From an uncultured Microbacterium sp. (GTDB lineage Bacteria; Actinomycetota; Actinomycetes; Actinomycetales; Microbacteriaceae), in the NCBI RefSeq assembly GCF_900078385.1, contig NZ_FLQR01000002.1, positions 16,100 to 80,099 on the forward strand: DNA of 64,000 bases, given 5' to 3'. Positions within the stretch are counted from its first letter, which is position 1; the number at the start of each line of letters is the position of its first letter. Position numbers and translations under genes: made by a program. The notes below the pieces were generated by a model. The model ran no database searches. It had not been told where the DNA came from and was given only the letters and a program-made list of their open reading frames with translations. Below are positions 25,951-33,248 of the stretch, one piece after another.

Positions 25951-25965
25951 GGTCGATCTCCTTTC

Positions 25966-26754
25966 CTAGACGAGTGTGCGGCCACCGTCGACGTACATGA
26001 CGTGACCGGTGACGAAGGCGGCGTGTGGGGACGAGAGGAACAGCGCGGGGCCGGTCAGCTCGGCGGGTGTCCCCAGGCGGCCGGCGGGCACGAGGCTCTC
26101 GAGCTCTTCGCGCTTCCCGGGATGGGCGAGATGTCCGGCCGTCAGCGGCGTCTCGATGTACCCGGGCGCCAGGGCGTTGACGGTCACGCCGTGCGGCGCC
26201 CACTCGCGCGCCATGACGCGCAGCAGCTGGTTGATGCCGCCCTTGGATGCCGCGTAGGGGCCGTGCGAGTGATGCGCGAGGAGTCCCGAGACGCTGGAGA
26301 GGCCGAGGATGCGCCCATGCCCCTGCGCCACCATGTGGCGGCCGGCCGCCTGCGCGAGGCCGAAGAGGCTGAACAGGTTGACGTGCATCACGCGCTCCCA
26401 CTCCTCCTCGGTGAAGTCGAGGACCGGTCGGCGATCGTTGATCCCGACGGCGTGCAGCAGCACGTCGAGTCCGCCCAGCCGGGAGACGGCCTCCGCCACG
26501 ACGCGTGCGCCGGCGTTGCGCTCGGTCAGGTCGGCGGCGAAGGTGTCGACGCGCTTCCCCTGCGTCTCCGCCTCGGCGACCAGGCTACTCAGGGCCGCCG
26601 GGGCGCGGTCGACCACCAGGACGTCGGCCCCCGCGTCGGCGTAGGCGAGCGCGCACGCCCCGCCGATCCCGCCGGCGCCGGCGACGAGCACCCGGGCTCC
26701 GGCCAGCCCGAGCCACGCAGTGGACTGCGGCTCGGCGGTGACGGATGTCGACAT
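25966..26754 (-). CDS. short-chain dehydrogenase/reductase 2
   Basis: 262-residue classical SDR. The cofactor loop is GAGGIGG at 26-32, with Asp at the end of strand 2 (LVVDRA), which favours NAD. Ser144, Tyr157 and Lys161 (PYAASKGG) complete the site; the usual NNAG motif is replaced by HAVG. ATG 26754 is chosen because AAGGAG ends 6 nt before it; the upstream TTG abuts the ribosome site. It is the first gene of the SDR-SDR-FAH-FAH-GH1 operon and is divergent from the CMD and IclR genes. Confidence 0.9.
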   Translation of the reverse strand: MSTSVTAEPQSTAWLGLAGARVLVAGAGGIGGACALAYADAGADVLVVDRAPAALSSLVAEAETQGKRVDTFAADLTERNAGARVVAEAVSRLGGLDVLLHAVGINDRRPVLDFTEEEWERVMHVNLFSLFGLAQAAGRHMVAQGHGRILGLSSVSGLLAHHSHGPYAASKGGINQLLRVMAREWAPHGVTVNALAPGYIETPLTAGHLAHPGKREELESLVPAGRLGTPAELTGPALFLSSPHAAFVTGHVMYVDGGRTLV

Positions 26755-26769
26755 CGACAACTCCTTGTG

Positions 26770-26805
26770 GTTTCATTGTGCGAAAGCTTGTTTCGTTGAC
26801 TGAAC
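26770..26805. promoter_or_regulatory. paired operator-like repeats in front of the SDR/FAH operon
   Basis: GTTTCATTGTGCGAAA (26770-26785) and GTTTCGTTGACTGAAC (26790-26805) share GTTTC-TTG---GAA and are 20 bp apart, two helical turns. Each is itself a partial dyad. They cover the -10 and the start region of the minus-strand promoter, so a bound IclR-type repressor would block the operon. Confidence 0.55.
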
Positions 26806-26831
26806 ATAATCGTGATCAGCGCAGCGGTCAA
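26803..26831 (-). promoter_or_regulatory. promoter of the SDR/FAH/GH1 operon
   Basis: Read on the minus strand: TTGACC (26831-26826), 17 bp, TATGTT (26808-26803). This is the best sigma-70 match in the catabolic region. The start would be near 26796, with a leader of about 40 nt. Confidence 0.7.
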
Positions 26832-26864
26832 GTCCGAAGACCGGCGGAAGGACGAACCGACCTC

Positions 26865-27428
26865 ATGGACGCTTCTGCGCCCCCCCGTGTGACGCCGCTG
26901 ACCCCGGCTGCGCTCGCCGTCGACCAGCGGCGACTGTACGACGCCATCACCACCGGCCCGCGCGCGCAGGGGCCGCAGCACTTCGCGCTCACGCGTGCGG
27001 ACGGGAGCCTCACGGGTCCGTTCGACGCCTTCCTGCGCGCACCCGCGGTCGGGGCGGCGCTGCAGGAGCTCGGTGCGACGCTGCGCTACCGCACCGATCT
27101 GGACGACCGGTCGCGGGAGATGGCGATCCTGCTCGTCGCGGCGCGGTGGGACAGCACCTTCGAGCGGGAATCCCACGAAGCCGTCGCGCGCGGTGTCGGG
27201 GTCACCGAGACGGAGATGCGCGCGCTGCGCGCCGCCGATCTCACCCCTTTCGCGGGCCGCGAGCTCGCGGTTGGCCGGACCGTCCTCGCTCTCCTGGACG
27301 GCGATCTTGACGACGAGGCCTGGGCATCGGGCGTCGCCGCGCTCGGCGAGACGGTGATCTTCGAGCTGACCGCCCTCGTCGGCTACTACGCGACGCTGGC
27401 CCTGCAGCTGCGGGTCTTCCGTGTCTGA
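26865..27428 (+). CDS. carboxymuconolactone decarboxylase / AhpD-like protein
   Basis: 187 residues with the CMD-family helical pattern (LRYRTDLDDRSREMAILLVAARW and HEAVARGVGVTETEM, split over about 75-115). The AhpD CxxC motif is absent, since residues there read ARWDSTFERESHEA, so thiol peroxidase chemistry is unlikely. A decarboxylase-like or unknown role in the catabolic pathway remains. GAAGGACG precedes ATG 26865. It is divergent from the SDR operon and overlaps the region where the IclR gene begins. Confidence 0.82.
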   Translation: MDASAPPRVTPLTPAALAVDQRRLYDAITTGPRAQGPQHFALTRADGSLTGPFDAFLRAPAVGAALQELGATLRYRTDLDDRSREMAILLVAARWDSTFERESHEAVARGVGVTETEMRALRAADLTPFAGRELAVGRTVLALLDGDLDDEAWASGVAALGETVIFELTALVGYYATLALQLRVFRV

Positions 27429-27430
27429 GT

Positions 27431-27460
27431 TTGTCGGCGGACGGTCCTCGGCGATACCTT
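27431..27460 (+). promoter_or_regulatory. IclR promoter for a leaderless transcript
   Basis: TTGTCG (27431-27436), 18 bp and TACCTT (27455-27460) would start transcription at or next to the ATG at 27469. Confidence 0.45.
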
Positions 27461-27468
27461 TGCGCACC

Positions 27469-28284
27469 ATGGGCCCAGACGCACACGCCGGCGCGGACGC
27501 CGCAGCGGAGCCGACGAAAGGCACCCGCTACCGCATCGAGGCCCTCGCCAAGGGGCTCGAGGTGCTGCGGCTGTTCGACGAGTCCACGACGACGCTCAAG
27601 CTCCGCGAGATCAGCGAGCGCACCGGCATCCCCACCCCCACGGCCTTCCGCGTCGTGGCGACCCTCGAGGAGGGCGGCTTCCTCGAGCGGCTCCCCGACG
27701 GCGGACTCCGCCCCGGGCTCTCGGTGCTCACCCTCGGCTCGGCGGCGCTGCGCGGATCCACGCTCGTGCAGGTCGGCGAACAGCCGCTGCGCGCACTCGC
27801 CGAGACGCTCGGGGAGACCGTCAACCTCGGTGTGCTGCGCGGCAGCGATGTGCTCTACCTCGCACGCATCCGCAACCGCGACCTCGTCACCGCGAACATC
27901 CAGGTCGGGTCCACTCTCCCGGCGCCGCTCACCTCGATGGGCAAGGCACTGCTGGCCTACCTCCCGGATGCGGAGATCGCCCGCGTGCTCGAGGGATTCG
28001 ACTTCGCCCAGGCGACAGGCCCCAACGCCTCCCGGTCGCTCGCCGAACTCCTCGACCGCCTGCACGCGACGCGTGCGCAGGGCTACGCCGTGCAGGACGA
28101 AGAGGTCGCGGCCGGGCTCCGATCGGTCGCGGTGCCGGTCTTCGCCACCGGCGACACCCCCGTCGCGGCCGTCAACATCGCCGTCGCCGCGGCCCGCCAC
28201 GACCTCGCGACACTCGAGGGGCCCCTCCTGGGCGCCCTCCGCGCGACCGCGGAATCGATCTCGCTGCGGCTCCGCGCGGGGTGA
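27469..28284 (+). CDS. IclR-family transcriptional regulator
   Basis: 271 residues. An N-terminal winged helix (about 20-75: LAKGLEVLRLF, LKLREISERTGIPTPTAFR as the HTH) and a C-terminal effector domain (SMGKALLAYLP, QDEEVAAGLRSVAVPV) are standard for IclR. ATG 27469 is chosen because a promoter just upstream predicts a leaderless mRNA there. GTG 27421, overlapping the CMD stop, would add 16 residues and is the alternative. It likely binds the paired repeats at 26770-26805 and answers to a pathway acid, as KdgR and PcaR do in their systems (known family behaviour; inference here). Confidence 0.9.
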   Translation: MGPDAHAGADAAAEPTKGTRYRIEALAKGLEVLRLFDESTTTLKLREISERTGIPTPTAFRVVATLEEGGFLERLPDGGLRPGLSVLTLGSAALRGSTLVQVGEQPLRALAETLGETVNLGVLRGSDVLYLARIRNRDLVTANIQVGSTLPAPLTSMGKALLAYLPDAEIARVLEGFDFAQATGPNASRSLAELLDRLHATRAQGYAVQDEEVAAGLRSVAVPVFATGDTPVAAVNIAVAAARHDLATLEGPLLGALRATAESISLRLRAG

Positions 28285-28512
28285 GCCGGATCCCCGTCCC
28301 ATGTAACACGAAGTTAACGAATGTGGTCGCGCGACCCCTGGGGTGCGCGCTACAGTGAATCCGAACGCAGCGCGAAACGAGTGGTGTCGTCGCGTGGTCC
28401 GGGGGGGCCACATGCGTTCTCTGGGGGAGTAGACGACTCAGGTCGTCTGCCGTGATCGCTTGTTGCTGGGGGGCACAATGCGGACACAGTCGATTGTCTG
28501 TGGGGACGCGCG
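28285..28512 (+). promoter_or_regulatory. leader/intergenic region before the polysaccharide locus
   Basis: 228 bp without a gene. It holds a TACAGT -10-like box (28351-28356), a 7-bp hairpin AGACGAC-TCAG-GTCGTCT (28431-28448), and two CTGGGGGR motifs (28421-28428 and 28466-28473) that recur in front of other genes of the locus. A long structured leader is likely. Confidence 0.45.
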
Positions 28513-30039
28513 ATGAGCGCGATCGACGAGGTCATACCCGCGCTGCAGCTGCCGAGTTTCGGCCTGACGGCAACGCGACGCGAGGTCTCCGCGCCACGCG
28601 CGTCCGCAGCACTCGTGAGCCGCCAGCAGTGGGAGCGCCGTTATCGGGCTCGGCTGCGCGTCAGCGACACCGCCGTGGTGCTGCTGTCGTGCATCCTCGC
28701 GTCGCTGCTGCCACTGCTGGCGTCCTCTCCGGGCATCCTTCTGGCCGACCCGTGGGTGCTCGCCCGGGTGCCGCTCAGCGCGGCGCTCCTCTGGGCCGGC
28801 ACGCTCAGTCTGTTCAACACGCGCGCGGCGTCCATCATGGGCGCCGGGGCCGCCGAGTACACGCGGGTCGCGCACGCGACCGGCTTGGCCTTCGGCGTCC
28901 TCGCGATGGTGTTCGTCCTGTTCGAGTGGGACGGCATCCGCTCGCAGCTCTTCCTCGCGCTGCCGCTCGGCACGCTCGCGCTCATCGCCTCGCGCTGGGG
29001 GCACCGGCGCTGGCTGCTGCATCAGCGGGAGGCCGGCCGCTACGCCTCGCGCACCGTCGTCGTGGGGGCGCGGGATGACGTGGAGTACGCGATCCGCACA
29101 CTCGGACCGGACGGGGTCCGCGGCTACCGCGTCGTCGGCGCCACGGTGCTCGACGACGACCGGAACGAGCTGACCGTCGGCACGGTGACCTACCCCGTCG
29201 TGCACGGGACGGATGCCGTCGCCGGCGCCGCCTCGGCGCTGCAGGCCGACACGATCCTCGTCGCCAGCCAGCCCGCCGGCGACCCCTCGTACGTCAAGCG
29301 TCTCGCGTGGCAGCTCGAGGGCACGGCCGCCGAGCTCGTCCTCTCCAGCCGCATCGCCGACGTCGCGGGCCCCCGGATGTCGTTGAACCCGGTGGACGGG
29401 CTTCCGCTCATCCACGTGAAGATCCCGACCTTCGAGGGCGGCGCGCACATCATCAAGCGCGCGCTCGACATCGTCACCTCGACCCTGGCGCTCGTGCTCT
29501 TCGCTCCGTTCGCCCTCGCGATCGCGATCGCGATCAAGATGGACGACGGCGGACCTCTCTTCTTCTCCCAGCCGCGGGTGGGGCGGGACGGCCGCATCTT
29601 CCGCATGGTGAAGTTCCGCTCGATGCGCGTGGACGCGGAGTCCGAGCTCGCGGCGCTGCTGGACGCGAACGAGGGCGCGGGTCCGCTGTTCAAGCTGAAG
29701 GACGACCCCCGGGTGACCCGGGTCGGCCGCATCCTGCGCCGCTACTCCCTCGATGAGGTGCCCCAGTTCTGGAACGTGCTGCGCGGCGAGATGAGCGTCG
29801 TGGGGCCGCGTCCGCCGCTGCCGAGCGAGGTCACGGCGTACGACGGCACCGTCTCGCGGCGGCTGTACATCAAGCCGGGCATCACCGGCCCCTGGCAGGT
29901 GGGCGGGCGCAGCGACCTCTCCTGGGACGAGAGCGTGCGCCTGGACCTCCGCTATGTGGAGAACTGGTCTGTCCTGGACGACCTGGTGCTGATGTGGCGC
30001 ACGGCCAAAGTCATGATCATGCCTGAAGGAGCGTATTGA
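28513..30039 (+). CDS. polyprenyl glycosylphosphotransferase (WbaP/CpsE-like initiating enzyme)
   Basis: 508-residue membrane enzyme that loads the first sugar-1-phosphate onto undecaprenyl phosphate and so starts repeat-unit synthesis. There are four N-terminal membrane segments (about 50-160), a CoA-binding-like domain (RTVVVGARDDVEYA), a fifth segment near 320-345, then the catalytic bac_transf block (KMDDGGPLFFSQPRVGRDG, KFRSMR, DELPQ-like SLDEVPQFWNVLRGEMS, VGPRPP). GGGGACG precedes ATG 28513. It heads the locus and ends overlapping the rhamnosyltransferase start. The sugar donor cannot be told from sequence. Confidence 0.93.
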   Translation: MSAIDEVIPALQLPSFGLTATRREVSAPRASAALVSRQQWERRYRARLRVSDTAVVLLSCILASLLPLLASSPGILLADPWVLARVPLSAALLWAGTLSLFNTRAASIMGAGAAEYTRVAHATGLAFGVLAMVFVLFEWDGIRSQLFLALPLGTLALIASRWGHRRWLLHQREAGRYASRTVVVGARDDVEYAIRTLGPDGVRGYRVVGATVLDDDRNELTVGTVTYPVVHGTDAVAGAASALQADTILVASQPAGDPSYVKRLAWQLEGTAAELVLSSRIADVAGPRMSLNPVDGLPLIHVKIPTFEGGAHIIKRALDIVTSTLALVLFAPFALAIAIAIKMDDGGPLFFSQPRVGRDGRIFRMVKFRSMRVDAESELAALLDANEGAGPLFKLKDDPRVTRVGRILRRYSLDEVPQFWNVLRGEMSVVGPRPPLPSEVTAYDGTVSRRLYIKPGITGPWQVGGRSDLSWDESVRLDLRYVENWSVLDDLVLMWRTAKVMIMPEGAY

Positions 30040-31277
30040 CCACGCTGACCCGGTCCGGAGCGACACTCGCGTCGCCGGCCGCCAAAAGGAGCCTTTCCAT
30101 CGCGATGATCGGTACGCGCGGAGTCCCCGCATCATACGGCGGGTTCGAGACTGCCGTGGAGGAAGTCGGTCGACGACTCGTGGATCGGGGCCACGAAGTC
30201 ACGGTCTACACGCGCGGCTCGGAGACCCGCGATCGCGAATACCTCGGGATGAAGGTCGTCCATCTGCCGGCTGTACCGGTGAAGCAGCTCGAGACGCTCA
30301 GCCACACCGGGCTGTCCGTAATGTCCGCCATGCTGCGGAAACGCTTTGACGCTGCGTTCGTCTTCAATGCCGCGAACTCGCCTTTCCTGCCGCTTCTTCG
30401 GGCCCGCGGCATCCCGGTCGCCTTGCACATGGACGGCCTCGAGTGGAAGCGCTCCAAGTGGGGGGCGCGCGGACGCGCTTACTACCGCTGGGCGGAGGGG
30501 TTCGGCGTGCGGTGGGCGGACGCCCTGATCGCCGACGCCCCCGGCATCCGCGAGTACTACGACCGCGAGTTCGGCGTCCCGACGGAGCTCATCCGCTACG
30601 GCGCGCCTTTGCTCGACCGGGCGCCCGAGGACAGCATCCGCGAACTCGGGCTGGAGCCAGGCGCATACCACCTCGTGGTTGCGCGATTTGAGCCCGAGAA
30701 CCACGTGCTCGACATCGTGGAGGGCTACCACGGCAGCGGCGCGGACCTGCCGCTCGTTGTCGTGGGATCGGCGCCGTACAGCGCCGAATACACACGAAAG
30801 ATCAACGAGGCCGCCGCCGGTGATGCGCGCATTCGACTCCTCGGCGGCGTCTACGACCAGGACCTGCTAGACGCTCTCTACTTTCACGCGCATACCTATG
30901 TGCACGGCCACTCCGTCGGGGGTACGAACCCGTCGCTGCTGCGCGCGATGGGGGCGGGGACCGCGGTGATCGCTTATGACGTCGGATTCAACCACGAGAC
31001 GCTGGGCGAGCATGGGTGGTTCTTCGCGGATGCCGCGGAGGTGCAGCGACACTTCACCGCCTTGGAGCGGGACTCGTCGCACGTGACGGACATCGGCACG
31101 CGCGTGCGGGAGCGGGCCGCCGCTCAGTTCACCTGGGCGAACGTCGCGGCGCAGTACGAGAATCTTGCCCTGCGGCTCGCGAACTGCGATTCCGTACATT
31201 CGCACGCGAAGGTGGCACGTCGAGTCCAGCTAGTGCCCGCGGCGCCTGGAGATACCCGAGCCTCCCAGAAAGCCTGA
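30036..31277 (+). CDS. DUF1972 glycosyltransferase (rhamnosyltransferase-like)
   Basis: 413-residue GT4-fold enzyme with the DUF1972 N-terminal signature GTRGVPASYGGFET, which is typical of Cps2T/WchF-type beta-1,4-L-rhamnosyltransferases adding the second sugar. It acts on the cytosolic membrane face. The TTG at 30036 is used: AAGGAG ends 4 nt before it and it overlaps the previous stop (TTGA). The donor-binding C-terminal half has VHGHSVGGTNPSLLRAMG. Its last 48 bases overlap the opposite-strand phosphatase gene. The sugar specificity is inference. Confidence 0.88.
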   Translation: MTTLTRSGATLASPAAKRSLSIAMIGTRGVPASYGGFETAVEEVGRRLVDRGHEVTVYTRGSETRDREYLGMKVVHLPAVPVKQLETLSHTGLSVMSAMLRKRFDAAFVFNAANSPFLPLLRARGIPVALHMDGLEWKRSKWGARGRAYYRWAEGFGVRWADALIADAPGIREYYDREFGVPTELIRYGAPLLDRAPEDSIRELGLEPGAYHLVVARFEPENHVLDIVEGYHGSGADLPLVVVGSAPYSAEYTRKINEAAAGDARIRLLGGVYDQDLLDALYFHAHTYVHGHSVGGTNPSLLRAMGAGTAVIAYDVGFNHETLGEHGWFFADAAEVQRHFTALERDSSHVTDIGTRVRERAAAQFTWANVAAQYENLALRLANCDSVHSHAKVARRVQLVPAAPGDTRASQKA

Positions 31278-31895
31278 AAGCTGGAGCCCCAAATCTCCTG
31301 CAACGGCCTGGACCTCCTTCAGCGTGCGCAGGTGGACCCGCCGCTTCTGATCATGCACGTCCGGAATATCGATCGGATCCAGCTGTGGCACCGACCGGCG
31401 GAACGTGGGTCGCGGCCTGCCGAAATCGACCCGACCTCGGCGTTCGTGGAGGGCTGCGGCGTACGTTGCAAGCCCGGTTGGTCCTGGGGCGCGCTCGGCA
31501 GCGCGGAGCATCTCTTCATCATTGAATTGTCCCCGCCCCAGGCGCACCGCCTCTTTGAGCGTGAAAGATCTGTCCCGCAGGTCGGGGCGAAGCCGGGCGA
31601 TGGCGGAGCGCTCGCGTCCAGAGGCGGAGATAATGAGATCCTGCCCATCGAGCAGGTCCCCCTCGAGCAACACAGGCCTATGTTCCGCCGCGAACGAGCG
31701 GCCGCGCTCCGTCGTCGCCACGAGCTCGGAGACGATGGCGCACAGCGATTCGGCGCGGGTCACCTCCAGCCCGCGACTGATCACCGACCAGGCCGGATCT
31801 GCTTCCGCCTGAATCGCCGCCTGCGAGAGCACATACTCCATCAATGGGGAGCGGCAGACGTTCGCAGCGCACACGAGCAGCATCGAGTCGACCAA
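31230..31895 (-). CDS. low-molecular-weight protein-tyrosine phosphatase
   Basis: 221-residue LMW-PTP-like protein. The P-loop C-x5-R is CAANVCRS, with Cys9 and Arg15, and the late DPIDIPD provides the usual Asp-Pro general acid. It is longer than the usual ~150 residues, with an insertion around ALHERRGRVDF and a C-terminal tail. TTG 31895 is chosen because GGAGGAG lies 5 nt before it; the next ATG is too far. It probably dephosphorylates the tyrosine kinase at 33249 (Wzb-Wzc pairing, known). It is transcribed against the locus and its 3' end overlaps the rhamnosyltransferase. Confidence 0.87.
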   Translation of the reverse strand: MVDSMLLVCAANVCRSPLMEYVLSQAAIQAEADPAWSVISRGLEVTRAESLCAIVSELVATTERGRSFAAEHRPVLLEGDLLDGQDLIISASGRERSAIARLRPDLRDRSFTLKEAVRLGRGQFNDEEMLRAAERAPGPTGLATYAAALHERRGRVDFGRPRPTFRRSVPQLDPIDIPDVHDQKRRVHLRTLKEVQAVAGDLGLQLSGFLGGSGISRRRGH

Positions 31896-31926
31896 GTGTT
31901 CTCCTCCAAAACCACCGTTGCCACCA

Positions 31927-31932
31927 GACTAG
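31927..31932 (-). promoter_or_regulatory. -10 box for the phosphatase gene
   Basis: TAGTCT on the minus strand, about 35 nt before the TTG start. No convincing -35 at the right distance. Confidence 0.3.
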
Positions 31933-32005
31933 CCGCGCCACGCGGGGCAACCGCGCGGCCCAGGCGTGGGACGCCATTCCACCGCGCCATACGAGAGGAT
32001 GGGCC

Positions 32006-33178
32006 ATGCCTACCGTGCTGTTCGTTCACCCCGGGACGGAGCTCTTCGGGTCAGACCGAATGCTCCTCGAAAGCGTGATCGCCTCCGTGGGATCGGGATA
32101 TCGGACGGTCGTAGCTGTGCCGTCCGGCGGCCCACTGATCGCCGAATTGCGGGACGCCGGCGCCGAAGTGGTCATCGTCCCCATGCTCGTGTTGAGAAAA
32201 GCGCTTCTCCGGCCACGAGGATGGCCGGAACTAGCACGCCTCTCGTTGCGCGGATGGGCCGCCGCATGGCGACTCCTGCGTCGCTTGCGCCCCGACATCA
32301 TCTACGTCAACACGGTCACAATCCCGCAATGGCCCGTTGCAGGCAACATGATGTCCATCCCGGTGGTCAGCCATGTGCACGAGGCCGAAGCCTCTGGCAG
32401 TCGCGCCGTCAACGCAGGTCTCTACATGCCCCATACCTGGGCAACCTCTGTCCTCGTCAACAGCGACTTCAGCCGGAACACCGTCGCCCGGAGCCTTCCC
32501 CGGCTCGGCGCACGTGCTCAGGTGGTCTATAACGGCGTCGCTTCTCCGCCGCACCCAACCAACCCCCGTGCCACCATCGACGGCCCCCTGCGGGTGCTCT
32601 ACGTCGGTCGCCTCTCACCCCGCAAAGGCCCAGATCTGTTGATCGAAGCTGCACGGCTCCTCGACGAGCGCGGTATCGATACCAGAATCGACCTGGTCGG
32701 GTCCGCATTCGACGGGTATCAGTGGTACGAGCACCAACTCGCGGACCGGATCACGGCTGCGGGATTCACGGGACGTGTCGTGCTACACGGATTCCATGCC
32801 GACATCTGGCCGTTCCTCGAAGCAGCAGACGTGCTCGTGGTGCCGAGCCGGGTGGACGAGCCTTTCGGGAACACTGCTGTCGAGGGAGTGTTGGCACTAC
32901 GGCCGATCATCGCCAGCGACACCAGCGGGCTCCGAGAGGCAGCCGGAGGGCACTCGACCGCCTTCCTCGCCCAACCGGACAGCGCCCGAGCGATCGCGGA
33001 CGCGCTCCAGCGAATCATCGACGAGTGGTCGACGGTCCGAGACGAGGTCCACGCCAGCGCGAGAAGCGCGGCCGAGCGGCACTCCCCTACCGCCTATCGA
33101 GAGCAGATCGCGGACGTCCTCCGTGCCGCTGGGAGACCAAGCGGGCGCAGGTCGGAAACTCCTACTCGCGACACCTAG
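32006..33178 (+). CDS. family 4 glycosyltransferase
   Basis: 390-residue GT4 (GT-B fold) enzyme. The N-terminal Rossmann half begins LFVHPGTELFGSDRM; the C-terminal half has LRVLYVGRLSPRKGPDLLIEA-type donor binding and VPSRVDEPFGNTAVEGVLA, the E-x7-E region of the family. GAGAGGA precedes ATG 32006. Reading upstream of this ATG gives Arg-rich sequence without family similarity. It follows the divergent phosphatase and precedes the copolymerase-kinase by 70 bp. Confidence 0.88.
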   Translation: MPTVLFVHPGTELFGSDRMLLESVIASVGSGYRTVVAVPSGGPLIAELRDAGAEVVIVPMLVLRKALLRPRGWPELARLSLRGWAAAWRLLRRLRPDIIYVNTVTIPQWPVAGNMMSIPVVSHVHEAEASGSRAVNAGLYMPHTWATSVLVNSDFSRNTVARSLPRLGARAQVVYNGVASPPHPTNPRATIDGPLRVLYVGRLSPRKGPDLLIEAARLLDERGIDTRIDLVGSAFDGYQWYEHQLADRITAAGFTGRVVLHGFHADIWPFLEAADVLVVPSRVDEPFGNTAVEGVLALRPIIASDTSGLREAAGGHSTAFLAQPDSARAIADALQRIIDEWSTVRDEVHASARSAAERHSPTAYREQIADVLRAAGRPSGRRSETPTRDT

Positions 33179-33248
33179 AATGACTCCACAGGTCCGCCGA
33201 TCTCCGCCTGCTCGGAAGTCTGGCTTGCGCACGATGGAGGGGGTCCGT

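Noticed and set aside
26865..27428. CMD-family gene as an AhpD peroxidase component
   Set aside because: The CxxC motif needed for AhpD chemistry is absent.
28421..28512. Leader with G-runs considered as a c-di-AMP (ydaO-type) riboswitch
   Set aside because: The G-run resembles one short part of that motif only; the other conserved blocks and the pairing pattern are not found.
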